A stretch of 64,000 bases of DNA from Palauibacter sp965207805 (GTDB taxonomy: Bacteria; Gemmatimonadota; Gemmatimonadetes; Palauibacterales; Palauibacteraceae): NCBI GenBank assembly GCA_965207805.1, contig OZ242312.1, positions 1,798,001-1,862,000 on the forward strand. The letters run 5' to 3'. Position numbers and translations under genes: made by a program. Each line of letters starts with the position of its first letter. Within the stretch, counting starts at the first letter, position 1. Below the pieces are notes generated by a model. The model saw nothing but the letters and a program-made list of their open reading frames with translations, made no database searches and was not told where the DNA came from. Below, piece by piece: positions 19,301 to 24,390 of this stretch.

Positions 19301-22300
19301 TCGCGGAGGACGCGGCGCTGAATTACGAGAGCGCCGACACGCTCTACACGGTGCATGTCGAAGCGAGCGACGGAACGCTGGCGGACACGGCGTCGGTGAC
19401 GATCCGCGTGAAGAACGCGGACGACCCGGGCGAGGTCGCGCTGAGTCCCGGCGTGGCGCGGGTGGGCGTCGAGTCGACCGCGACCCTGACGGACGAGGAC
19501 GGCGTGCGCGAGGCGGGCACGCAGCGCCGATGGCAGCGCTCGCGCAACGGCAACTCGTGGAACGAGGTCGGCAGGGGCCGCATGTACAACCCCGTGAACG
19601 CGGACAAGGGCAGGTGGCTGCGGGCGGTGTTCACCTACTCGGATGGTCACGGGCCGGGCAAGCGGGCGGCGAGCGCGGCGGTGAAGGTGCTGCCCGCGAA
19701 CGCGGCGCCCTCGTTCCCCGCGGTGTACGAGCGCGAGGTGCCGGAGAACTCTCCCGGCGGCACGAACGTCGGCGCGCCGGTGGCGGCGACCGACCCGGAC
19801 GGCACCTCGCCGTCCTACAGCCTGATCCCGGGCGGAGACGAGGACCTGTTCGGGGTCAACGCGGCGACGGGCCAGATCGCGGTGGCCGACGGCGCGGCGC
19901 TCGACTACGAGAGCGGCGACACGCTGCTCGCGGTGCGCGTCGAGGCCAGCGACGGCGAGCTTGCCGACACCGCGTCGGTCAAGATCCGGGTCACGAACGC
20001 GGACGATCCGGGCACAATCGCGCTGAGCGCGGACGTGGCGCGGGTGGGCGTGCGGCTGACCGCGACGCTGACGGACCAGGACCGCTCGATCGAGCGGAGC
20101 AAGATGCGGACCTGGCAGCGTTCGCCCGACGGCGCCGCGTGGACGATGGTCGTGCGGGGCGCGGAGCGGCGCTTCTACACCCCGACCGCAGCCGACCGGG
20201 GCAAGTACCTGCGCGCCGTGTTCACCTACACCGACGGCCACGGGCCGGGCAAGCGGGCCGAGAGTCCGGCCGTGATGGTCGTCGGCGCGACCACGCCGGT
20301 CGTCTCGTTCGGAGCGGAGAGCTACACGGCCGCGCCGGGCGGATCCGCCGATGTCGCGGTGCTCCTGTCGCCCGCGGCCTCCTCGGCGCTCGCCATCGAG
20401 GTCGTGGCCGGAGACGGCAAGCACACCGTCACGTTCCAGACCGGAGCGAGTACGGGCGCCTTGGCCGTCAGCACTAGCGGTCTCTCGGCCTCCGACACCC
20501 TTGCCGTCCGGTTCGGCGACCTGCCCGAAGGGGTGGCGGTCGGCGTCCCGGCGACGACGCGGATCGTCGTGGCGGCGGTCGCGGGAGACCGGGTCTCCGG
20601 GTCCGTGGTCGAGGACGGTGTCTTGACCGAACTGGAGGTCGGGTACGCCCGGGCGGAGTACTCGGTCGTCGCGGGCGGGCCTGGGACCGAAATCACGCTC
20701 CGGGCGAGCCCCGCAGCCGACCGGCGGGTGGCCGTGCCCCTTGCGGCCACGCATGCCGCCTCCTTCGAGGCGGCGTTGCCGGACTCCGTCGTGTTCCAGC
20801 CCGGCGACTCGCTCGCGGCGTTCATGCTCGAAGTCCCGTTGGACACCGAACCCGGCCCCCTCGCGCTCGGGTTCGGGGCTCTGCCCGAAGCCGTGAGCGC
20901 CGGTGCCGTCGCCTCCGCCACCGTCGATATCGCAGACCGCGACCCCGGCCCGCTCCGGGACGAGGCGTTCGACCTCGGACTCGCCGTCTTCGGGCGCGCC
21001 GTCGCGGAGGGCGCGCGGCAAGCCGTCGGCGCGCGCATCGACGCCGTCATGCGGCCCGTGGGAGGCAGCCCCGGCACCGGCGTGCCCGGATCGGCGGCGG
21101 AGTGGGCCGGACGCGCCGCCGGCACCCTCGCCTCGCTCACCGGCGCGCCCCTAAATGCATCCTCCGCGTCCGACATGGCCCGCCGGTCCGGGTCGGTCGA
21201 TCTTCCGACCGGGCGGGAGGCCGTCCGGCGCCTGTTGCCGAGCGTATCGTTCGCGACCGCGCTCGGGCCGCAGTCCGCCGAGGGGCGGCCAAGGATCGGG
21301 CTCTGGGCCGAAGGCTCAGCACAATCGTTCCGCGGCCAGCCCGGCATCGAATATGACGGCGGGCTCCGCGCGCTCACCGTCGGGGCCGACGCACGCATCG
21401 GCTCCTCCGCGCTTCTCGGGGTGTCGCTCATGCGCAGCGACGGCGACCTCGACTACGAGCACCGATCCGCCCAAGGCTCGCTCGGACACGCCATGAACAG
21501 CGTGCACCCCTACCTGTTCGTCCAGCCCTCCCCCGGAATCGGACTCTGGGCCATGGCCGGATACGGAGGCGGGGATGTCCGGGACGAGGACCTGCACGGC
21601 GACACGGGCGCGTCGCTGCAGATGCTCTCGGGCGGCGTCAGGGTGCCGCTCGCCCGCAGCGGAGCGTTCGGACTCGCGCTCAACGGCGACGCGTTCGCCG
21701 TCGGCATGAGCGCCGAAGACGGCGAGCGCGAAGGAACGGCCTCGCGCGCACGCGCAGTGCTCGAAGCGTCATGGACGGCCGGAGGACTCAAGCTCGCCAC
21801 CCAGGCGGGGGCGCGCTACGACGGCGGGGACGCCGACACGGGCGGCGGCGCCGAAACCGGAGCCTCGGTCGGATACGCCGCCCAAGGGCTCGACCTCGAC
21901 CTCAGGGGCAGGCTCGCCCTCGGGTCCGGCCGACACCGTGAATGGGGCGCCGCGCTAAGGCTCGCGTTCGATCCCGGAACAAGGGGCGAAGGGTTCCGGC
22001 TCGCGCTCAGCCCCCGGCACGGACACGACCGGAGCGGCGTCCACGGCTTCATGGACGGCGGAACGTTGCACGCAGTGACGCCCGCCACGGGACGGGACTG
22101 GCGGCTCGACGCCGAAGCCGGCTACGGGATCAGAAACTCCGGCACCGGAGGCGCGCTCGACAACTACACCCGGCTCTCGGCGGATGGCCGGAACCGCTCA
22201 TGGTCGTTCGGAAGCCGGTACAGCGTCAGCCAAACCCTCCGGCTCGGCATCGAGGGATCGCGCAGCCAACTGCCCGGCCAAAACCCCAACTTGGGATTCA

Positions 22301-22326
22301 GATTTGCGCTCGACTTCACGTTCTGA
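10327..22326 (+). CDS. giant modular autotransporter adhesin (cadherin, FN3, Calx-beta and Ig-like repeats)
   Basis: Protein of 3999 aa encoded by exactly 12,000 bp including stop. The ATG at 10327 opens a long signal peptide (hydrophobic about 31-49, cleavage near PSAA50). In order: two Calx-beta-like domains (about 61-278), a cadherin and a PKD-like domain (295-495), cadherin-FN3 pairs, another PKD-like domain, a run of Ig/cadherin-like domains with FTDPDGDALTY motifs (about 1080-1560), more cadherin-FN3 pairs, and four Ig-like domains ending in FTYxDGHGPGKRA. Then come beta-sandwich segments, a helical linker (RDEAFDLGLAVFGRAVAEG), and a beta-barrel (about 3650-3999) ending in FALDFTF with the terminal Phe expected for outer-membrane insertion. 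It is a type V secretion product that exposes a very long calcium-binding stalk. The ligand is unknown. A 7.5-kb open frame on the opposite strand is a composition artefact. Confidence 0.9.
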   Translation: MRLSPYISALASVRPDAAAGPFFSRAAVRALPVFLLAILLLAGAANPSAALPRAPNAPAVTDTLRVTLAAPEGGSVAEGSEGSFEVSVAGSTSDGAVTVRYSVSGTATAGTDYRALPGEVTVAQGKNSARIVLSALDDDILDHGETVVLALTGASGASGASMVVDPAPATATIADHGTVTVEITPMNDTLPEGAAWNSAVTLSSAVAARVSVGWRTSDGTALAGSDYEGTKGSVVFEPGERSKAISVKTMEDDESEPVEMFYIALDPGVAAAAAGGSGAWAGNGLRIDSQQRFGFIQCTVEFPDGPIDRAVDENEPKGTPVGAPVTAPTESIAYYKLRGGSGRFAIDDVSGQIETTESLDHEQRPSYVVSVSVHDDCGASDTTDVTINVGNVNEAPTANAGDDQTVESSDPVTLSGTSTDLDGDHATWGTPSHEFAWVRTEGPAPRGGLKNANRATATFEAPLVSQDTALVFELTVKDGGKLSHTDAVTVKVEPPANKAPRFPTPPYERAVAENSEAPAPVGAPVTAIDDDKDELSYSLEGEDAALFGIGEKTGQITVGAGTDLDYESNKKSYTVTVVASDGPLSATATVTIRVTNVPPPDRPAAPTVTGGDKQVSVTWRAPADRGSAITRYDLRYRTETASGWSEVSLKTAPSHTVDKLSPATTYLVQVRAVSAEGAGAWSESGKGKTAEPDNRPPRFPNPPYERSVAENSKAPAPVGAPVTAIDDDKDELSYSLEGEDAALFGIGEKTGQITVGAGTDLDYESNKKSYTVTVVASDGPLSAKATVTIRVTDIPPPDRPAAPTVTGGDKRVSVTWRAPADRGSTITGYDLRYRAKTASAWTEVKLGVKTSHTVRNLSAATPYLVQVRAVSAEGTGEWSPSGEGTSAEPDNEPPEANAGPDQAVYEGERVDLDGSASSDKDGTIEEYAWTQRSGPAVTLYNADAAQPHFWAPTVTSTTDLVFRLMVEDDDEATDTDDVTITVEPVPECAITSVGDSTFTVGENATTVGTVRVRASDCGALDYVLAGTGASDVSAAAVSANNDDAAITGRFDFERRSSYDLTLTVSERGGSASKSGRVRITVTDVNEAPRAKGSIGTRTIRVGHPESVDVTGYFTDEDAGDRLTFTSKSSATGRLTVNASGSPVKLTGRAAGSATVTVTARDRGGLTATQVFSVKVDPAPKEPCEITVSDGALSVPEDADVGDGLGGSVGVATTGDCGTLSYALSGTGSGDFSVAAAGASDADAKIGVARALDHETKASYALTLTVRWGSASDTGAVAISVTDVNEAPEAASAIPAVKLHAGESKVVDVSAHFTDPDGDALTYAAVSSKEGVATVAAVGSKVTVTGVSPGVSQVTVTASDGRGGSVDQAFAVTVENRAPEAASAIPALTVAATKSKVVDVSAHFTDPDGDALTYGAASSKETVATVAAVGSEVTVTGVSEGESEVTVTARDPYGATVSQAFAVTVGPENAAPEVAGAIPALTVEAGETAVVDVSGRFRDPDGDPLSYEAESSAEGVATVAASGSEVTVTGVSRGESRVTVTASDGRGGSASQAFAVTVPNRAPAFGSGTPSRSVAENSVAGTSVGAPVTASDADGDPLSYSLASGGAASSFAVGSRTGQLTVAAGAVLDYEGGDTLLAVSVVASDGMLADTAKVTVRVTDVPVPGRPAKPALRGGQGALKAWWKAPPNAGPAITGYDLGYRIASSSGDWTEVSPGDVLEHTLRGLAAGTLYRVRVRAVSAEGAGEWSEPGRSGTSPRFDPSAVTRSVPENSPAGAEVGAPVTAEAGDGVALSYDLAGRPPAEFAIDASTGQITVAGGAALDYERGPKVYRVTVAATYSAGGSAFAHAAAVTIRVTDVPAPGKPDAPAVAGGAEQVKVSWSAPENEGPAISGYDLRYRAKGSSGWTEVSASGTTLAHTIAGLEAGTAYEAQVRAESSEGAGEWSDPGEGATEAANRAPSFDEEAYEREVAENSAPGTAVGDPVTATDADDDDLTYSFVAGSNLPFAIDAGTGRIEVAAGAALDHEGEPNSYAVQVEASDGTLADTVGVTIRVTDVPAPGKPDAPTVAGGTEEVAVTWSAPANEGPAITGYDYRYRAEGDSDWPDPASLGVVLAHTIKGLKAGTTYQAQVRAVSSEGAGEWSDPGEGTTEAANRAPSFDEDAYEREVAENSAAGTAVGDPVTATDADDDDLTYSFVAGSNLPFAIDAGTGRIEVAAGAALDHEGEPNSYAVQVEASDGTLADTVGVTIRVTDVPAPGKPDAPTVTGGTEQVRVTWSAPENEGPAIGGYDLRYRATASSGWTEMPASGTALEHTIAGLEAGTAYLVQVRAKSSEGAGEWSDSGEGTTRANEAPSFGADAYEREVPENSAPGTAVGEPVTATDDGGEPAYSFLPGGDAPFEIDGATGRIAVAEGAALNHESADTLFTVRVEASDGELADTASVTIRVTNADDPGEVALSPEVARVGVEMTAALTDEDGVRGAGTSRKWQRSAYGSAWNDVGSRPMYTPATSDEGMWLRVVFTYSDGHGPGKRAVSAAAKVQPGNAAPSFGEDAYEREVAENSVAGTAVGDPVTATDDDQDDLTYGFVAGSNLPFAIDAGTGRIEVAAGAVLDHEGEPNSYAVQVEASDGALADTVGVTIRVTDVPAPGKPDAPVVTGGTEEVAVTWSAPDNEGPEITGYDYRYRAEGDDDWPDPARLEVVLAHTITGLKAGTAYRVQVRAVSSEGAGAWSDPGEGTTDAPPRRAPEFDADAYGREVAENSAAGTAVGDPVTAADADDDDLAYSFLPGGEVPFEIGSASGRITVAEGAALNYESADTLYTVRVEASDGELADTASVTIRVTNADDPGAVVLNPETARVGVESTVELTDEDGVLGAGRKRRWQRSRNGNSWSTIATGRMYNPVTSDAGKWLRVVFTYTDGHGPGKRAESAAVKVLAANRAPAFGKDAYERSVPENSPGGTNAGRPVQAEDEDGDELGYGLIGGGEAPFEIDAATGRITVAEDAALNYESADTLYTVHVEASDGTLADTASVTIRVKNADDPGEVALSPGVARVGVESTATLTDEDGVREAGTQRRWQRSRNGNSWNEVGRGRMYNPVNADKGRWLRAVFTYSDGHGPGKRAASAAVKVLPANAAPSFPAVYEREVPENSPGGTNVGAPVAATDPDGTSPSYSLIPGGDEDLFGVNAATGQIAVADGAALDYESGDTLLAVRVEASDGELADTASVKIRVTNADDPGTIALSADVARVGVRLTATLTDQDRSIERSKMRTWQRSPDGAAWTMVVRGAERRFYTPTAADRGKYLRAVFTYTDGHGPGKRAESPAVMVVGATTPVVSFGAESYTAAPGGSADVAVLLSPAASSALAIEVVAGDGKHTVTFQTGASTGALAVSTSGLSASDTLAVRFGDLPEGVAVGVPATTRIVVAAVAGDRVSGSVVEDGVLTELEVGYARAEYSVVAGGPGTEITLRASPAADRRVAVPLAATHAASFEAALPDSVVFQPGDSLAAFMLEVPLDTEPGPLALGFGALPEAVSAGAVASATVDIADRDPGPLRDEAFDLGLAVFGRAVAEGARQAVGARIDAVMRPVGGSPGTGVPGSAAEWAGRAAGTLASLTGAPLNASSASDMARRSGSVDLPTGREAVRRLLPSVSFATALGPQSAEGRPRIGLWAEGSAQSFRGQPGIEYDGGLRALTVGADARIGSSALLGVSLMRSDGDLDYEHRSAQGSLGHAMNSVHPYLFVQPSPGIGLWAMAGYGGGDVRDEDLHGDTGASLQMLSGGVRVPLARSGAFGLALNGDAFAVGMSAEDGEREGTASRARAVLEASWTAGGLKLATQAGARYDGGDADTGGGAETGASVGYAAQGLDLDLRGRLALGSGRHREWGAALRLAFDPGTRGEGFRLALSPRHGHDRSGVHGFMDGGTLHAVTPATGRDWRLDAEAGYGIRNSGTGGALDNYTRLSADGRNRSWSFGSRYSVSQTLRLGIEGSRSQLPGQNPNLGFRFALDFTF
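11820..13000 (+). repeat. two 591-bp cadherin-FN3 units in the adhesin gene
   Basis: The same sequence recurs with a 591-bp (197-codon) offset, for example GCACCGGTGACGGCAATT at 11892 and at 12483. The cadherin half is nearly identical in DNA over more than 200 bp, with only a handful of substitutions, so the duplication or a conversion event is recent. Confidence 0.8.
16190..17370 (+). repeat. second pair of 591-bp cadherin-FN3 units in the adhesin gene
   Basis: GATCCGGTGACGGCCACCGA starts at 16261 and recurs at 16852, again 591 bp. The unit size matches the pair at 11820-13000 although the sequence differs, so the cadherin-FN3 pair is the unit of expansion. A related cadherin copy follows at about 18019. 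Confidence 0.8.
17660..20285 (+). repeat. four dispersed Ig-like domains (DGHGPGKRA type) in the adhesin gene
   Basis: Copies lie at about 17660-17940, 18840-19110, 19430-19700 and 20010-20285. Each begins near VALSPEVARVGV, has a WQRS core and ends FTYSDGHGPGKRA or FTYTDGHGPGKRA. Cadherin domains separate them, so this part alternates cadherin and Ig-like units rather than cadherin and FN3. Confidence 0.7.
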
Positions 22327-22524
22327 ACGGGGTCCGAAGGCCGATCGCGACACCCGTGACCGTAGAGGCTGGACGCCGACCATGCCTCAGGATTTGGGTC
22401 GGACAAACGGCGCGTTGTTGCTGCGGTGTTCCCGTCAATTGACGCCGGTAATCCAGCGATTCGGCCACGCGCCAACCCGATCGGCTCCCACGGCAGGAAT
22501 GGCAGATCGTGCAGTCCTGATTAG

Positions 22525-22536
22525 ACTTACGTGATT
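22525..22536 (+). repeat. possible integrase arm-type repeat, right
   Basis: ACTTACGTGATT, the partner of 2599-2610, lying 28 bp inside the right core. An imperfect inverted repeat (CACGGCAGGAAT at about 22490 and ATTCCCTGCCGTG at about 22534) overlaps it. The rest of the 22327-22555 gap shows no gene. Confidence 0.35.
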
Positions 22537-22555
22537 CCCTGCCGTGATTCGGGCC

Positions 22556-23059
22556 TCATGTGCTCCGCCCGTCCGGCGACATGAAGACGTTGTGCACGGT
22601 CCCCCGCGTGGGGATGGATTTCACGACCTCCCCCTTCTCCAGGTCCACGATGTCGACGCAACTGCAGTCCTGGATGATCGCGACGTACACCTTCCGGCCG
22701 TCCTTGCTGATCGCGACGTTGTGCGGGCGCCCCGAGAGCGGGATCCGCTCCACGACCTTCATGACGTCCGTGGGGACGATCTCCAGCGTGCGGTCGATCT
22801 CGTTGCTGAAATAGAGCGTCCCGCCATCCGGCGCCGCGGCGACCCCGTGCACCTTGGGAATCCCCTCGATCACCTGTACCACCTTGTTCGTGGCCGGATC
22901 GATGATGTGGACGTTGTCCCCCGCAGAGTTCGTCTGAACGATCCGCAGCTTCCCCTCCTGCGCCACCGCGGCGGTGGCGGAGGAGAGCGCGAGGGCGAGA
23001 AGGCCCGGGACGATGGCCGCGAGAGAGTGGGCGCGGCAGGGCCGGAAGAGGCGTTTCAT
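22556..23059 (-). pseudogene. N-terminal half of YVTN beta-propeller gene, truncated by the integrative element
   Basis: The fragment encodes 167 aa with a signal peptide (LLALALSSATAAVAQ) and propeller blades (RIVQTNSAGDNVHIIDP, RPHNVAISKDGRKVYVAII). A strong ribosome-binding site (GGAGG) precedes the ATG at 23059, so the original start and presumably the promoter of the operon are here. The sequence ends GTVHNVFMSPDGRST; the last two residues come from element DNA. Residue 165 (the Arg of PDGR) joins His12 of the fragment at 1964-2581. A short exported half-propeller could still be made, but with too few blades to close a normal propeller. The intact protein would have headed an operon with the cytochrome and lhgO genes. 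Confidence 0.88.
22565..22578. repeat. right attachment-site core (14-bp direct repeat)
   Basis: CCGCCCGTCCGGCG, identical to 2549-2562. It lies in the last codons of the truncated propeller N-terminal half. The frame stops a few codons beyond it, once inside element DNA (AGC ACA TGA). Confidence 0.8.
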
Positions 23060-23141
23060 CGTGAACCTCCGAAGTTCGCGAGAATCTTCCCAACGGTACG
23101 GTCCGGCAGTCGCGCCGGTCCATACCCCGAGGAACCCCGGC

Positions 23142-24353
23142 TCAGCCGTTCGGCGGCATGACGATGTCGTCCGCGCCGAGGAAATCGGCGAGGTCGGCGA
23201 CCGCGTCGTTCAGCTCGGTCTCGAAATGCGCGGTTGGGGCGAAGTCCGGCTCGAGGTGCAGCGCGCGGATTTCGAGCACGCCGCGGTCGCGGTGCAGTTT
23301 CGGGTCGAGCCGGCCCACGAGGCGGCCCTCGTGCAGGATGGGCAGGACGTAGTAGCCGTACTTCCGCTTCGCGGCGGGAACGTAGATCTCGACGGTGTAG
23401 CGAAAGTCCAGGAGTTCGGCGGCACGCTTCCGCTGCCAGAGCAGCGAGTCGAAGGGGCAGATGAACGTCGTCCCCGCGGGCTCCGGGAGCCGGTCGATGC
23501 CGTCCAGGTGCTCGGGCAGGGCGTAGCACGGCCCCCGCAGTCCCTTCACCTCCACCTCGACGATCCGCTTCTTCCGCAGGTTGCGGGCGATCGTCCGCCG
23601 CCGCTCCGCGGCATTGAGTTCCGGTCCCGTGAAGTAGTTGACCAGGTGCCGCTCGGGGGCGATGCCGCAGCCCGAAAGCCCGATGAGGAGCCAGCTGTCG
23701 TGGTACTCGGCGAGCGTGGCGGCGGGCCCGTCGGCGTAGACGCGTTCCGCCAGGTCGTAGACGCAGCGGAAGTGACGCCGCCCGGTCACCGCGACCCGTC
23801 CATCGTGCCACAGCAGCTTCAGCGAGCGCTTGTCCTCCTTCAGGCGCCACGCGAGCGAGTCCGTCTTCTCCTCGCGTTCGGCCGGCTGCGGCTGGAAGTC
23901 GACGCTCTCCAGAGGTCCTTCCGCGCGCAGCCGCCGCAGCACGCGCCGTTTCGACGCCGTCGAGGTCGCGTATCGGTCCCACCACGCGCGTCCCGACCAG
24001 CTCGCGGGCGGGAAGCGCCGCATGCGCCGCCGTCCGAGAGGGAGATGGGAGATGGGAAGGACCGAGGCTTCGTGTCCCCAGTACTCGTAGGCGAGACGAT
24101 CGCCGTACACCCACCGATCCACCCTCGAGCGGTCGTATGGGCCGAACCGGCTCCAGAGGGTCAGGTAGTGGGCCCGGTCCACGACGTTCACGCTGTCGAG
24201 CTGGAGGGCGCCCGTCCGCTCCAGGTGATCGACGAAGGCCGCGGCATCGAACGGGCTCGACCCCCGGGGCCGGTCGAGCCCCTGGCGGTGCAGCCACAAT
24301 CGGGCTGCCGCCTCCCGGGTGAACGTCGGCCGACTCCGGCGGGTCCCGGTCAT
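23142..24353 (-). CDS. AlkX/YcaQ-like winged-helix DNA glycosylase (HTH_42 family)
   Basis: Protein of 403 aa of the HTH_42 family, whose studied members are DNA glycosylases that unhook interstrand crosslinks or remove bulky alkyl lesions. The N-terminus contains Gln51-Leu52-Asp53 in GALQLDSVNVV, the Q-x-D motif typical of the AlkX/YcaQ branch (AlkZ has Q-x-Q). Tandem winged-helix regions follow, with WGHEASVLP, LIGLSGCGIAPERHLVNYF and a C-terminal FICPFDSLLWQRKRAAELL then YVEI-like strand and PAKRKYGYYVLPILHEG, all typical. ATG at 24353. It lies 37 bp downstream of the S9 peptidase gene on the same strand and 82 bp before the truncated propeller. The gene is intact. Lesion specificity cannot be read from the sequence. 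Confidence 0.85.
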   Translation of the reverse strand: MTGTRRSRPTFTREAAARLWLHRQGLDRPRGSSPFDAAAFVDHLERTGALQLDSVNVVDRAHYLTLWSRFGPYDRSRVDRWVYGDRLAYEYWGHEASVLPISHLPLGRRRMRRFPPASWSGRAWWDRYATSTASKRRVLRRLRAEGPLESVDFQPQPAEREEKTDSLAWRLKEDKRSLKLLWHDGRVAVTGRRHFRCVYDLAERVYADGPAATLAEYHDSWLLIGLSGCGIAPERHLVNYFTGPELNAAERRRTIARNLRKKRIVEVEVKGLRGPCYALPEHLDGIDRLPEPAGTTFICPFDSLLWQRKRAAELLDFRYTVEIYVPAAKRKYGYYVLPILHEGRLVGRLDPKLHRDRGVLEIRALHLEPDFAPTAHFETELNDAVADLADFLGADDIVMPPNG

Positions 24354-24390
24354 GCCGCCGCGGCGCGAATCCGGGTCGCGCCCCGGCGCC

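Larger units (their letters stand above)
2549..22578. mobile_element. 20-kb integrative element inserted in a YVTN beta-propeller gene
   Basis: The boundaries are the two copies of the 14-bp core CCGCCCGTCCGGCG, at 2549-2562 and 22565-22578, exactly 20,016 bp apart. Chromosomal sequence flanking the cores is the two halves of one gene in the same orientation and frame. A complete tyrosine recombinase gene lies about 90 bp inside the left core, the usual place for the integrase of such an element. Cargo is a winged-helix protein, its broken paralogue, an LRR-metallopeptidase-like lipoprotein and a giant autotransporter. No conjugation genes, phage structural genes or transposase are visible, so it is best described as an integrative, possibly mobilisable, cargo element. 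The target is a protein-coding gene rather than a tRNA gene. Confidence 0.85.

Noticed and set aside
11820..20285. Regular repeats as a CRISPR array or tandem satellite
   Set aside because: The repeats are coding, in frame, hundreds of bp long and encode cadherin, FN3 and Ig-like domains. No cas genes are present.
13495..21021. Open frame of 2508 codons antisense to the adhesin gene
   Set aside because: It is Arg/His-rich and low in complexity, and mirrors the repeat structure of the sense gene. High GC and biased codons leave the opposite strand open. No start signal or domain is seen.
2549..22578. A prophage
   Set aside because: There are no capsid, tail, terminase, lysis or repressor genes among the element's contents.
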